A DNA stretch of 64,000 bases from Limnanthes douglasii subsp. nivea (taxonomy: Eukaryota > Streptophyta > Magnoliopsida > Brassicales > Limnanthaceae), in NCBI GenBank assembly GCA_036936605.1, contig JAUPFV010000002.1, positions 162,370,813 through 162,434,812 of the forward strand, read 5' to 3'. The position numbers and the translations under genes are program-made. Of the stretch, positions 8,529-19,899 are shown piece after piece; within the stretch, counting starts at the first letter, position 1, and every line of letters starts with the position of its first letter. The notes beneath the pieces were generated by a model. That model had not been told where the DNA came from. It did not search any database and saw only the letters and a list, made by a program, of their open reading frames with translations.

Positions 8529-10765
8529 TCACTCGTCCTCTTCCTCCTCTTCAACTTCATCGGATTCCTCTTCATCTCTACAATCGACTCCCTCAGGGCG
8601 GTCTCCCTCGGGCACATCCAACAACATTGCTCCGAGGGGAAGGTCTGGAAAACGGTTGTGCAGCGACAGCACATACGCGGCTTTGGCGTCGGCAGTTTCT
8701 TTCTCCGACCATTTCCTACACCGATTCGCGAAGGCGACGTTCGAAGATTTTAGCTTTTGGACCTCCCGAGCCAAGGCATCGGCACGGTCTTCCACGGTTT
8801 TCTTCATCTCCTCCGCGGCCTTCTTCGCCTCTTCTGCAGCCTGTCCCGCCTTCTCCGCGTCCTTCTTTGCTTCTTCCGCGACACGTTCGGCCTCTGCGAT
8901 CCGGCCCTCCGCCGACGCCTCAGCCGCCTTGGCTTTTTCCACCTCCCCGGTGAGGATAACAATCTTCGCCTCCGCGCCCTTTGGCTGCTGGCCTAGCTCG
9001 GTCGCCCGCCGCTCTTTCAAGGCCGCCGGTACGAGCAAGTTGTACAAGGACAAAGCCAGACCATCCGATCCCCGTAGCGGGAATGTGTGCGGATTCCCAA
9101 GCATTGTCAGCACCGGAAAGTTCGGACCGCTCGACGAGGCTGCAGCTGGGTCCGACGCTTGGGGGGGCTCGACATCATCTGGAATCCCCACAAGGTCCGC
9201 CGTTGGAATACCTTTCACAGCGCCGTCGTGATCAGACAGCTTCGGTCCCGTGGCGGCACCCCCCGCACCGTCGACAGGCCTACTCACTGCCTTGGGATGC
9301 TTGGGTTTCTTTGCCTTCGTCCACTCCGCGTTGGTACGACCTTTCCTCTTCTGCACCGGAGCCTGCTCCTGGTTCGCCTCTGCACCTGCATGCACAGGCG
9401 CTTCTTCCCGAATCAGTACACCCGCATTACCAGCCCCGGTTTCGTTCTCCCCGGCCTCGTCATCGGACTTCGGGCGTTTGCTAGGAACCTTGTTGCGTTT
9501 TGGCAGATACACCTGCGACCCAGGGGCGCCGGTTTTCGCGATCACGTCCTCCAAGCTCGGGGGCTGTCGCAACTGCTCGATGGTGAGCACCTCGGACGAG
9601 CAACGACAGAGGTTACTCATGATTAAGTTTGTATCTTTGAAAGTCCGATGCATAGCCCGACCCCAATGCGCCCGAGCATAGCCTTTCAACACCTCGAACG
9701 TGGCCTCGACGGCCTTCGAGTGGTCTTTCTTCAACCCTTGCAACCACTCCTTCGACACTGCGCGAAGGGTCGGTATATAATAATAATAATAAAAAAAACG
9801 GGGAGAAGAGCGGTACCATCATGGACCCAAGTCCGAAGCAGCTGCCTCTTGTTCTCCGGGGTATAAGGAAGACAGTTCTCCCAGCACCCGCTCCAGAACA
9901 CGAACCGATGCTTCCAGCCTTTGTCCCCCTCCAAGAAGTCATTAACTATCTTCCACTTGTTTCCCAAGGAAGAGTAGAAGAACGGGGACTTTGGGGCCTT
10001 GGATAGACCGAACATAGCAATATATTCCTCCATAGGCATAACCCGACCTGAAAGACGGGAAGCCATTATGCATGACATCAAAGTGTACCAAGCATTCGGC
10101 GTCAGCTGCGATGGGAAGATCTGGAGGGTGCGGAAGTATAGCGCGATCTCGGGATCTAAGGGGAAACGCAGACCCCAATTGAACAGCTCGGTGAACACCA
10201 CGATTTCCTGAGATCGGACGTGAACGGGGGTCTCCCCAGGAACCAGGAACCGAACATTGACACATTCGGGAATTCCCCAGCGGATCAGCAGATCCTTGTA
10301 CTCAAACTCTTGGAAGTAGAGGTACTTCCCTTCATAGAGAGAGACGACGTCCTTCGACCGAAGCCAGCTGAAATAAGTGGTAGTAATGGCAGCCTCAACT
10401 TCTTCGGGCAGAGGATCGTCAGGAGAGTTAGATGCGTTACCAACAGCAGCAACGCAGACCTCCACGGGCGCAACGTCCGCCTCTGATTCTCCCACTTCGG
10501 GGTCCGGAGCTTGGTCAGAGCTTCGGGCAGTAGCGGCGTTCGGGTCCGATGATCGTACTCGAGAGGTGGAGGGTTCAGCTGTATTACACGAAAAAGCCCG
10601 ATGAGCCGCTTCCAACTCCTCTGGCGTCAACTGGCGCTTGGGCAAACCTAAAAAAGTTACCGCAGTGTTAATACCGGTCTGATACCCTCGAATTGAGGGC
10701 GTAAGCTGAACCATTTCAAGATAGTTACCTCCTGCGGGAGATGTAGAGGGACTGCCTTCGCCCAT
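8529..10765 (-). CDS. Antisense two-exon gene of element A, gypsy-type transposon family protein with coiled coil
   Basis: The product lies on the strand opposite gag-pol. Exon 1 is 10765-9817 and exon 2 is 9757-8529 (TGA at 8529-8531). Together they give 726 codons including the stop, with no internal stop. The first in-frame ATG is at 10765, and the frame is open upstream to 11113 but without an ATG. The N-terminal half (about residues 70-315) contains YFSWLRSKDVVSLYEGKYLY, ELFNWGLRFPLDPEIALYF and LTPNAWYTLMSCIMASRLSG, typical of the plant 'putative gypsy-type transposon' family (Pfam PF04195 as I recall it). A basic Lys-rich linker follows, then a long Ala/Glu/Lys coiled coil and an acidic tail. 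Its function is unknown in the literature I know. It is intact while gag-pol is not. Confidence 0.75.
9758..9816 (-). other. Proposed 59-nt GT-AG intron in the antisense gene
   Basis: On the minus strand exon 1 ends GATG, the intron runs GTACCGCTC...CGCGCAG, and exon 2 begins TGTCGAAGG. Splicing joins the two long frames in phase 1. Without it the first frame ends about 27 codons later in an Ile-rich tail encoded by a (TTA)n tract. The intron is very U-rich and at the lower size limit for plants. A simple indel is the alternative. Confidence 0.55.
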
Positions 10766-11299
10766 GGTCAAGAATTTTGTTTTGCGAACGCGTCTGGGCG
10801 GGAACGGAGGCGGTGGAGCGAACGAGTTAACAGACGGAGGGGTCAGATTCTCTGACCAAATTGCAAGGGAGCGAGAGGAACTGCTGCTGGAGGAAAGGAC
10901 AACGGTCTCCGGAGATAGGCTGACCTCGGGAGATGGAGAACTGGGAAGGTCGGGCAAAAGGAAGGATTGAGCAGGGATCGGGGTGGCTAAAACAGGGTCG
11001 TGAGGACGCGGGACAGGGGTAAAGGGTTTTGAGTTAGATCCCCAAATCAAGTCGGCACGTCGGTATGCCTCGGCTCGATCTCCGATGCTAGCCCACTCTT
11101 CGAAACTCCACACAGGCTTTTTTTTTTCTCAGTTGATGAAGGCTTCGGGTACCTGGGTTTCATGCAAACATTCTCTTCTCACGAATGGTCCGACAGCACA
11201 CTTATAAATGGTCTGGCAAGCACTTTCTCTCTCTAGAAAACGATCTGACAACACTTTCTCTCTCTAAAATGCCTCTGAGAGAAATCAAGAATTGTGGAG

Positions 11300-11307
11300 T
11301 ATTTATA
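11300..11307 (-). promoter_or_regulatory. Antisense promoter TATA box in element A
   Basis: The minus strand reads CCTATAAATACTCC. It lies 535 bp upstream of the proposed ATG (10765) of the antisense gene and about 190 bp upstream of its open frame. A GA/CT-rich leader (about 11215-11285) follows. The core is shared with the old element at 937-944, which supports a dedicated antisense promoter. Confidence 0.6.
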
Positions 11308-11835
11308 GGCGAGGTTAAATGACCGGGGGATACCAATCGACAAAAGCACAGCGGGAAGACGAAGAGTCTCCCTAAGAGCCTAGTCTGGCAAAGATGCATC
11401 CGGTAAGACGGTGACACGTGTCGACCACCCTCTGACGAAGACTAACCTAGGCTACCCCCCTCGAACCCACTAATGATATGGGCCTTCGCAACCGTATCGA
11501 CTGAGAAAAGCCGGCCCACCATAGAAAAGCCCGGGACAGATGAAGAACCGGCCCATCATGGAGAGGCCCGGGTCAGAAGCTCGAAAGAACGCGAGAACCG
11601 ACCTGACTCAGAACTACGAACATCGGGCGAGAAAGATCCAACCGAGCCTGAGTATTGCCTTCGGGAATTCCGTCGTGCACCTGAAAGTCCGGTCGGGACA
11701 AACGGCGCTGTGGGTCGTCCGACGCAAAAGGAAGAAGAATAAATCCAGAGATAGGCCATTGGCTCGAAGCACAGGGGGCATCGGATAACGGGTGCAGGTT
11801 CGGCAGTAAGTCTTCGCTCTTAATATTCCCGATGA

Positions 11836-11848
11836 CTGGGGGGGCTAC
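11836..11848 (+). other. Polypurine tract of element A
   Basis: CTGGGGGGGCTAC ends directly at the 3' LTR start (11849) and would prime plus-strand DNA synthesis. A run of seven Gs followed by CTAC is typical for plant Ty3/gypsy. Confidence 0.85.
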
Positions 11849-12176
11849 TGATGAGGGTAGAATTCGCCAAATGTAAATAATAAGGATTTAATCGTGAATA
11901 CGAGTTGCCTGATGTAGCTATTAAGGAATTTAATATTTCTCGGGGACCAATGTATAAATATAGTACTTACTAAGGGGCCTGATTTGATATGTAAACGACC
12001 CACTAAGGATTCAAGCGGATCCACTTTATTTTAGTATAAAAGGTGACCCACTTTCTTGGTAGGTGGGACATTGAATATTATTCTATTACATTCTCTTTCT
12101 CTCTCTATAATTTCTCTCTCTAGTCACATCAATCTCAAGATCCAAAACATTCTTCTAAACAATTATTGACACATCA
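11849..12176 (+). repeat. 3' LTR of element A
   Basis: 328 bp, colinear with 1470-1797 with about six substitutions by eye, all in the first or last third, including two within the CT-rich tract. It ends CACATCA and is followed by the proposed target duplication TTAAT. Confidence 0.95.
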
Positions 12177-12452
12177 TTAATAAGTAGTTTTATAAAGTTA
12201 TAAAATGGGATTTTTAGTAGATGTAAATATAAGAGACTGGAATGCAATTTGTCCATTTATATAACTCATTCAGATAATCTCCCGGTGTTTCCATAAATAG
12301 GCTCGGAGACTATGAATAAAGGGATCCAACTTTAGCTTCTTAAACAGACTCTTACTTTTTACTTCTTTTATTATGATTCCATCATTCACATTCTCTCTCC
12401 AGATTTACAAATATAATTCAACTTTCATATTAGAAGTTTATTACACTTAACA
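12177..12452 (+). repeat. Right fragment of the old 3' LTR
   Basis: Continues the LTR started at 1417. It has TATA-like and leader features in the same order as the element A LTR (CCATAAATAGGC, then CTCTCTCC) and probably ends TTACACTTAACA at 12452. The outer border is estimated from the expected length and a CA end; no matching 5' LTR is in the window. Confidence 0.5.
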
Positions 12453-12884
12453 ATGATTATACGGTTTTTCTTCCACTAGACACTCCAAAATGTACAAGTG
12501 TTTCAAGAGAGAGCTTTCGCTAGGTTTAAGGTTAATGTACATGTTTTTTAATAATTAATTATGAATGTATTATTTAACAAAAAAATCAAACGTAATGCAG
12601 CTAAATATACAGACATACTGGTTTCTCACTCAAATATCAGAATCTGGTCTAACAGGTACTCAAATCGAATATTTTGATGAGCCCATCAGTTTTAAAAAAA
12701 ACGTTACTAGTCACAAAGTTGATACCCAAGTTCGGCAAATAAAGCCTTCAAAAACCAGTTTTAAGATTGAAGCGTGATTTAAATATTTAATTGTTATTTT
12801 CATATATTTATGTTATTTTAAGACATTTATGTAATTCCTCTTTTTTGGGATTAGGGTTTTGGGTAGTTATTATAGAAAGCATCA
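12453..12884. other. AT-rich sequence without a recognised gene
   Basis: A 70-codon open frame (12565-12777, +) is present but matches nothing I know. It probably marks the flank between the old Tat-like element and element B. Confidence 0.3.
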
Positions 12885-13752
12885 TGTTATGCAAAGATAT
12901 AACAATTCATGACAATAATAGAGTTTATTTTTATTACGTCTAAGAAGATACAATTCTTTGGGTTTAGGGCCCCTCTTATATGCTCTATCCTCTCTAACTA
13001 ATGCTCATTATTTTTATTCAAAGAGCATACTAACACTTATGAGGAAATTCCTAAATTTACGATCATAAACTCGGTCTCCTTTCATTAATTTTGTTGACCG
13101 ATTAATTCTTTGGAGTTTCTATTGGGCTCCCAGATCGTATCTTCTGTTACCATCGCCTTAGCTCGATTCGGGTAGCTTTGCTCGTCTCCTATGCAGCTCT
13201 AACTGATCTTTGCTTTCCAATAAGACCTCTTTCTCTTTAATCGACCGCCGGTGATGGAGCTCTGCCCGACAAGAAAACTTCAAGCCTTTTAGCTGGTCTT
13301 CGAAGATAGAATCTACTCTGTTTGAAGCCCTATGAACCTAGCTATCCTGGCCCTCGTAGTCAGTCATCCATGATACAGCTCTACTCTACCAGGAGCCTTA
13401 GAACCTCTTAGTTGGCCTTTTTTTCCTATTACTCTTTAATCAGGCCTCAGCGATGGAGCTCTGCTGTGCTAGGAAACTTCAGACCTCTTAGCTGGTCCTC
13501 AGAGATGGAGCTCTGTTCTGTTTGAAGCCCTAGGATTATTTGATATTTGATCATCTTGGTCGGCCATCGGTGATGAAGGTCTACTCTTCCAGGAGCCTCT
13601 AAGCCACTTAGTTTCCTTCGGAGCTAGAGCTCTGCTCTGTTTGGAGCCTTTTAAGATACTTTTACGTGTTATTCGTCTTATCGCTCGCCTAGTTTGGGTT
13701 TATTTCCATTTCCCCTCTCTTCGACTGTGAGGTGTTGAGGACTCCCTCATCA
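12885..13752 (-). repeat. 3' LTR of element B with an internal 200-bp duplication
   Basis: 868 bp: minus-strand start TGATGAGGGAGTCC at 13752, end CATAACA at 12885. It is preceded (minus strand) by the polypurine-like AACTAGGGGGTGCCC. A TATA-like CATATAAG lies at 12975-12982. Two roughly 200-bp units (about 13245-13444 and 13445-13644) share GATGGAGCTCTGC, TTAGCTGGTC and CTGTTTGAAGCCCTA at constant offset. This explains why it is about 210-270 bp longer than the related LTRs of C (658) and E (601). Confidence 0.7.
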
Positions 13753-14417
13753 GGGCACCCCCTAGTTCATGGATTGTCTGTAAAATTACACATAATATAT
13801 GAATTAAAAAAAAGTTACCAAGTAGGAAAATATCATAACAGATGGGTTTGTAAAAATAACTTATGGCGTGACGTAAGATGCATAATTATGATTATACTAA
13901 CGAATGAGTTGTGGTAGGACACGTGGCCCTTGGATACCAGTTAATTTTGACAACCAAGCCGTTTAATCTTCAAAATGGTGCTTGGTCAATAAGGAAAACA
14001 TGTCGATTTGTATAATTAAGAGTGATAACTACTATCCCATCATGCGTAGAGCATAGTTTACTTTAAAAAGTGAGACTAAATAAGCAAAAATGCTTAAACA
14101 AAGGATAGTTACTCAAAGAAACATTATACCATTTGGCTTGGAGAAATATCTGCGTATGAAGGAATTAGGTTCTCACTCTGCTATCAAAGTTGTGTCTTGT
14201 ATCCAAAAGATAATTCGTATTTCCCATATATTTTTACTCCCCTTTCACATAGTTTCGTAGCACTGGTCGATGATAACCCTAGTTTCTCAGTTATAAGACA
14301 TTGAGCCCTAAGTTATTGCCCTAGAGATATACTACTGAGCTGGCTATCGTGGTTATACCTGAAGTATCTACTAGAATGCTTTAATCTTACCAATCCATTT
14401 GGCTTATTGCAATCAAG

Positions 14418-15060
14418 ATGGCCCCTAAAAAGGTTGCAAAGAAACCGGGAAAATCGTGAAAGTTGTGGAAATCGAGTTTGAAGATCCTTTGGTTTTAAAA
14501 CATTTTTTTGACCGACTGGAACCCAAATATGGGTATTTAGAGGAACCGGGGTTGTTTATTTTTAAGCTAGGTATGGTATCCCTATCGATGTAACGATTAG
14601 GATGCCAGAAGTTGGGGAACATCCATACCAAGCAAATGAAAATGAAACTTGCCTCTATATAACATTGTTTGATTGGGGTTTACGGCTTCCCTTGCCACTA
14701 CTGATACAGGACTTCTTTAGTTTCATAGGCTTATGCCCTACTCAATGACAGCCAACAGGTGGAGAGTATTACTCAGTGTTGTGTTTGAGCGCAAAACTCT
14801 TAGGCATCTCGATTTGTTTAGCAGACTTGTTAGGTGTAGTAGATGTGATGAAGTTGGCGAAATCCTCTTTCTTTTACCTGCAGCTGAATGGATGTAGAAA
14901 GATAGTGGAGCTCCCTAACTCAGATAAAAATTGGAAGGACTTCTTCTTGTTTGTATCGGAACATGAAAATATGTTGAGGAACCTAAAGTTGGAACGCCGA
15001 TGAAACGCTAAGTGTAAGAAGGATGCTCCTGAGTTTAATGTATAATGACCTTGTTAGCAT
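14418..15060 (+). pseudogene. N-terminal half of the antisense gene of element B
   Basis: Starts MAPKKVAKKPGK, shifts frame near 14450, and then shows the family landmarks FFDRLEPKYGYLEE, LFDWGLRLPLPLLIQDFF and SSFFYLQLNGCRKIVELP. These correspond to the same region of the antisense protein in element A and to the copies in D and E. At least two frameshifts and a stop (TGA near 14747) break it. Just upstream, GGCTTATTGCAA corresponds to a GGCTCATTGCAG splice acceptor in element E. The product, if ever made, is of unknown function. Confidence 0.65.
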
Positions 15061-15178
15061 GTATTAACTGAGAAATTTTTCTTGATGCATGTGAAGGGAC
15101 ACACCATGAGTGGTGTAAGGAGGGTTTAGCTGAGCGAGCAAAGAATCCCTAATCCAAAATGCTAACCTAGCGAGCGGG

Positions 15179-17481
15179 ACTTGGCTTCAGGAGCCGGCTT
15201 AACATTTCACGCAAATTAAAATTTTGAAAGTAAGCTTGTTGCCTATTCCTAAGCTTATTATCACGAAAGAGAGGAAAATCACTATGGCTAGAAGTGGAGG
15301 AAGCGATAACCGAACGTCTGCGGGCATTGATGGAGCAGAGGTACAGAGACCGAAATAGTGTAGGGGTGTGGCTGGCAGTGCTGCAAAGTCGCAAAATAAG
15401 GAAGGCTGGGAGCTCATCATCCGTGTCCTGCCAAAATCAAAATGAAGGCAAAACAAAAACAACTCTGGAATTGGGGGAAGTTAATTAGGGGGTTGGAGAT
15501 GATGCTCCCCCAAGAGAAGAAGTAGACAAAGACTAGACTCGTTTAATTCGAGAAGACGAGGAGGATATTGAGGACCAAGTGACTCTATTACAGAAGAAGA
15601 CTTGAATTATGGTGAATGTCGTTCCACTAACAATGAGGAAGCTTCAGCTTGTAGATGACGAAGAGATAGATGGAGCCCGAGGTTGAGATAATCAGATAGA
15701 GATGGCCTTAGCGCCAAATGCTGGTAATGATCGTGGTAAAACTCCCAAAGTGAGAGTCTTGGATAAGACGCGTGCAGAGATTCAAATGAACAAGGACATT
15801 GAAGGAGAAAATGGAAGACCAAAGAAGTATATTCCAAAGGAGATAATAAAGAAGATGGAGAATTTGGTCAAAACGACAATTGTTCATCCTTTAACATCAT
15901 TAGTGCAAGAGGTGGGGTCCTGCTTGGCCACAGTATGTATGGTGATTACGGATTTCCAATTCTCGAAGGTAAAGAAAGCGGAAGCAAACAAAGGGGGAGC
16001 CGAGGCTGAAGAGTTTTTGCTGCCTAGCATAGTGATACCACCACCGTCTAAATTCATGTATGAACAATTCAAACGTATCCCAAAGCTGTCATTTTATCAT
16101 CACTTGTTTATAAGTGAAATTCTCTAGAAGTAAATGGAGTTGGCTATTGAGGTATGCATATTCAGATAATTTTGTCCTTATACAAATTAGATCAGATGAT
16201 TAACCCATTTCTTGCTTTGTATTCATGTTAACACAGATGCATCATAATTTGGTGTGCTATCTTATCGGAGGATGACGAATGCAGACTATCTGGTGTTGGA
16301 TAATTAGAGACCGAAGCCCATGTTTTTTGGGTCTATTATGGGGCTAACGACCAAGCTGGCTCGGTTAAAAACTTCTTATGGTACTACCAATGTGAAGAAT
16401 GATAAGGTACTACCAAGGAGAACGAGGGCTTGCGCCAAAATTTGACCATAGTCAAGGGTTTTTTGAGGACCTGCGAGTCGACATGTAAGGAATTGACAAC
16501 GGGGAATGTCGCGTTGATAGCTCAGAACAATCAGATTATCAAAAGGAACAATACTGTAATGACTCAGAGTAGCAAACTACTGGGTCAAAACGTGGCTCAG
16601 GCCAAAAGAGTTGAGGATCAAGCGGAGCGCGTAACTTCCTCTCACTTTGAAGAACGAGAGGTTAACCATTGCATTAGAGGAGCTAAGGGCAAAAGGAGAA
16701 CAAGAGCGTGACCAGCTGCAAAGGAAGACTGCGGCAGACTTAAATGAGAGAGAAGCTTAGGGTATAGAGGTAGCTATGAAGATGGTGGCGCAGAAAGTGA
16801 ATGAAGCGGTAGAGGAACTGGTGCCATTGAACTCGGGGATGAACTTAGGCTCCTTGGAGAATTAGCAATTGGAGGAAAGCAGCGTACTGGGGTGGCATTC
16901 TATCTGTTAGGCCGGCTCGGCCTGAAAGTGATTTAACAGCGAACGTGGAAACCGTGGCGGTGGTGGCTGACACTACACATGTGGGTGTGGAGCACGCAAA
17001 AGATGCACCGCGTGAAAATCCAAGCTTAATACGGGATGCCTAACGCAACGCTTATTCTTATGTTGATCATTATGTCATGTTTGTAGTCTTATGGTTGTTC
17101 AAAACTATTTTTTTACACTGTTGAATGACCCTATTTCTAATATTATTTATGGAGTTGTCATGATGGAATGAGGTGCGTGTGTTTAAATATAATGGACTTG
17201 CAGTAGTTCTTTACCATGTCGAACCTTAGTAAGCTCTTTGCGTAAGTTAGTTAGACCTTATTTTTCGGCGAGGTCGGTGAAACCCTATTGCATGGCCCTT
17301 TCAAAGGCTTGATCCGAGATCAGATCACGTTACGTAGCCCATTCGTGGCGAGGTTGCGTAAACCCGATTACGTGGCCCTAAGAAAGGCTTGAAACTAGCT
17401 CAGCTCACATTACATAGCCCGTACGCGTGGCACGTAGCCCATTCATATATACCTCTTTGCAGCCCATAGGCGAGGTATAAG
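15179..17481 (+). repeat. 2.3-kb tandem duplication in element B, copy 1
   Basis: Begins ACTTGGCTTCAGGAGCCGG and contains the C-terminal half of the antisense gene and the post-pol spacer repeats. Copy 2 begins with the same words at 17482. Both copies end in ATAAGACTTG-like sequence, so the duplication boundary carries a short GACTTG microhomology. Sampled stretches of the copies differ by roughly 6 percent by eye. Confidence 0.85.
15284..16890 (+). pseudogene. C-terminal half of the antisense gene, copy 1
   Basis: Starts near an MARSGGSD segment (also seen as MAGSGEV in element D) and includes the acidic/Lys-rich KKYIPKEIIKKMENLVKTT, the FMYEQFKRIPKLSFY motif and a coiled coil (16550-16720) with LLGQNVAQAKRVEDQAERV. 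An apparent intron-like AT-rich stretch (about 16150-16240, ending in ACACAG) separates FMYEQF from the next exon. Several stops and frameshifts make it a pseudogene. Equivalent segments are in copy 2 and in elements D and E. Confidence 0.6.
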
Positions 17482-19812
17482 ACTTGGCTTCAGGAGCCGG
17501 CTCAATATTTCACGCAGATCAACGTTTTAAAAGTTGGCTTGTCGCCTATTCCTAAGCTAATTATCACGAAGGAGGGAAAAGTCACTATGGTTGGAAGCGG
17601 ATCAGAAGCAATAAACGAACGTCTGCGGGCATTGATGGAGTAGAGGTACAGAGACCGACATAGTGTATGGGTGTGGCTGGCAGTGCCCCAAACTCACAAA
17701 ACAAGGGAGGCTAGGAGCTCATCATCCGTGTCCTGCCAAAATGAAAATGAAGGCTAAACAGGAACAACTCTGGAATTTGGGGAAGTTAATTAGGGGGTTA
17801 GAGATGATGCTCCCCCAAGAGAAGAAGTAGACAAACACTAGACTCATTCAATTCGAGAAGATGAGGAGGATATTGAGGACCAAGTGACTCTGTTACAGAA
17901 GAAGGCTTGAATTATATTGAATGCGGTTCCACTAACAATGAGGAAGCTTCAGCTGGTAGATGGCGAAGAGATAGCTGGAGCCCGAGTTTGGGATAATCAG
18001 ATAGAGATGGCCTTAGCGCCAAATGCTGGTAATGATTATGGTAAAGCTCCCAACGTGATAGTCTTGGATAAGACGCGTGCAGAGGTTCAAATGAACAAGG
18101 ACGTTGAAGGAGAAAATGGAAGACCAAAGAAGTATATTCCAAAGGAGATAGCAAAGAGGATGGAGAATTGGGTCAAAACGACAATTGTTCATCATTCAAC
18201 ATCATTAGTGCAATAGGTGGGAACCTTCTCGGTCATAGTAAATATGGTGATTACAGAGTTGCAATCCTCAAATTTAAATGAAGCGGAAGCAAACAAAAGG
18301 GGAGCCGAGGTTGAAGAGTTTCTGTTGCCTGGTATAGTGATGCCACCGCCGTCTAAATTCATGTTTGAACAATTCAAACGTATCCCAGAACTATCATTTT
18401 ATGACCAGTTGCTTAGAAGTGAAATTCTCTAGAGGTAAGTGAAGTTGGCTATTGAGGTATGCTTATTTAGATAATTTTGTCCTTATACAAATTAGATCAG
18501 ATGATTAACCCATTTCTTGCTTTGTATTACTGTTAACACAGATGCATCATAATTCGGTGTGCTATCTTATCGGAGGATGTCAAATGCGGATTATCTGGTG
18601 TTGGATAATTGGAGACCGAAGCCCATGTTTTTTGGGTCTGTTATGGGGCTAACAACCGAGCTGGCTTGGTTAAAAACTTCTTATGGTACTACCAATGTGA
18701 AAAATGATAAGGTACTACTAAGGAGAAGTAGGGCTTGCGCCAAAATTTGACCATGGTCCAAGATTTTTTGAGGACCTACGAGTCGACATGTAAGGAATTG
18801 ACAACGGAGAATGTCGCATTGATAGCTTAGAACAATCAGCTTATCAAAAGGAACAATGCGGTAATGACTCAGAGTAGCAAACTACTGGCTCAAAGCGTGG
18901 CTCTGGCCAAAAGAGTTGAGGATCAGGCGGAGCGCATAACTGCTCTCACTTTGGAGAACGCGAGGTTAACCATTTCACTAGGAGAGCTCAGGGCAAAAGC
19001 AGAACAAGAGCGTGACCAGCTGCAAAGGAAGACTGTGCCGGACTTAAACGAGAGAGAAGCTTAGGTCATAGAGGTAGCTATGATGATGGTGGCGCAAAAA
19101 GTGAATGAAGCAGTAGAGGAGCTGGTGTCATTGAACTCGGGGATGAATTTAGGCTCCTTGGAGAATTAACAACTGGAGAAAAGCAGCGTACTAGGGGTGG
19201 CATTCTATCTGTTAGACCGGCTCGGCATGAAAGGGATTTAACAGCGAACGTGGCAACCGTGGCGGTGGTGGCTGACACTACACATGTGGGTGCGGATTAT
19301 GCAAAAGACGCACCAGGTGAAAATCCAAGCTTAATACGGGATGCCTAACGTAACGCTTCTTCTTATGTTGATCATTACGTCATGTTTGTAGACTCTAATC
19401 TTATGCTAGTGTAAAACTATTTTTTACACTGTTGAATGACCCTATTGCTAATATTATTTATGGAGTTGTCTTGATGGAATGTGGTGCGTGTGTTTAAATA
19501 TAATGGACTTGGAGCAGTTCTTTACCATGTCAAGCCTTAGTAAGCTCTTTGTGTAAGTTAGTTAGACCTTATTTTACGGTGAGGTCGGTTAAACCATATT
19601 GTATGGCCCTTTCAAAGGCCTGATCCGAGATGAGATCGCGTTACATAGCCCGTAGTCGTGGCGTGTAGCACATTCGTGGCGAGGTTGCGTAAACCCGATT
19701 ACGTGGCCCTAAGAAAGACTTGACATTAGGTTAGCTCGCATTACGTAGCCCGTAGGCGTGGCACGTAGCCCATTCATATATCACTCTGTATAGCCCATAG
19801 GCGTTCTATAAG
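17482..19812 (+). repeat. 2.3-kb tandem duplication in element B, copy 2
   Basis: 2331 bp against 2303 bp for copy 1. It carries the antisense C-terminal half again (17587 to about 19070), followed by spacer repeats with TACGTAGCCC/TACGTGGCCC words (19570-19810). It joins directly to the post-pol region of element B at about 19813. Confidence 0.85.
17587..19075 (+). pseudogene. C-terminal half of the antisense gene, copy 2
   Basis: Less damaged than copy 1. Open segments hold KKYIPKEIAKRMENWVKTT (about 18128), FMFEQFKRIPELSFYDQLL (18361) and the exon with PMFFGSVMGLTTELAWLKTSY (about 18625). The coiled coil LLAQSVALAKRVEDQAERI...LTLENARL is at 18880-19000. The AELAW-type exon also occurs in element D (minus, about 54940). 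Heptad-like Leu/Ala spacing suggests a self-associating protein. No enzyme motif is visible. Confidence 0.6.
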
Positions 19813-19899
19813 ACTTGCCTCGTCAGAGTAAGGATGAAGAGAATGAAATAAATAAACACACATTGGCGAAAATAATAAATTGTTATTTAAAGAAAATAA

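Larger units (their letters stand above)
1470..12176 (+). mobile_element. Element A: young Tat-like Ty3/gypsy retrotransposon, 10.7 kb
   Basis: Two 328-bp LTRs (TGATG...CATCA), a primer site right after the 5' LTR and a G-run polypurine tract before the 3' LTR delimit the element. Domain order is gag, zinc knuckle, protease, reverse transcriptase, RNase H, a second archaeal-type RNase H, integrase. The second RNase H is diagnostic of the Tat lineage. Flanks are GTAAT (1465-1469) and TTAAT (12177-12181), a 5-bp target duplication with one mismatch. The LTRs differ at about 6 of 328 positions by eye, so the insertion is recent. gag-pol is dead through eight in-frame stops, so mobility would need proteins supplied in trans. 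Base composition is clearly more GC-rich than the flanks. Confidence 0.93.

Noticed and set aside
8467..9681. Plus-strand open frames of 79-254 codons rich in Ser, Ala and Pro
   Set aside because: They are the reverse-complement shadow of exon 2 of the antisense gene, whose Ala/Glu/Lys coiled coil and acidic tail give Ser/Phe-rich reverse frames.
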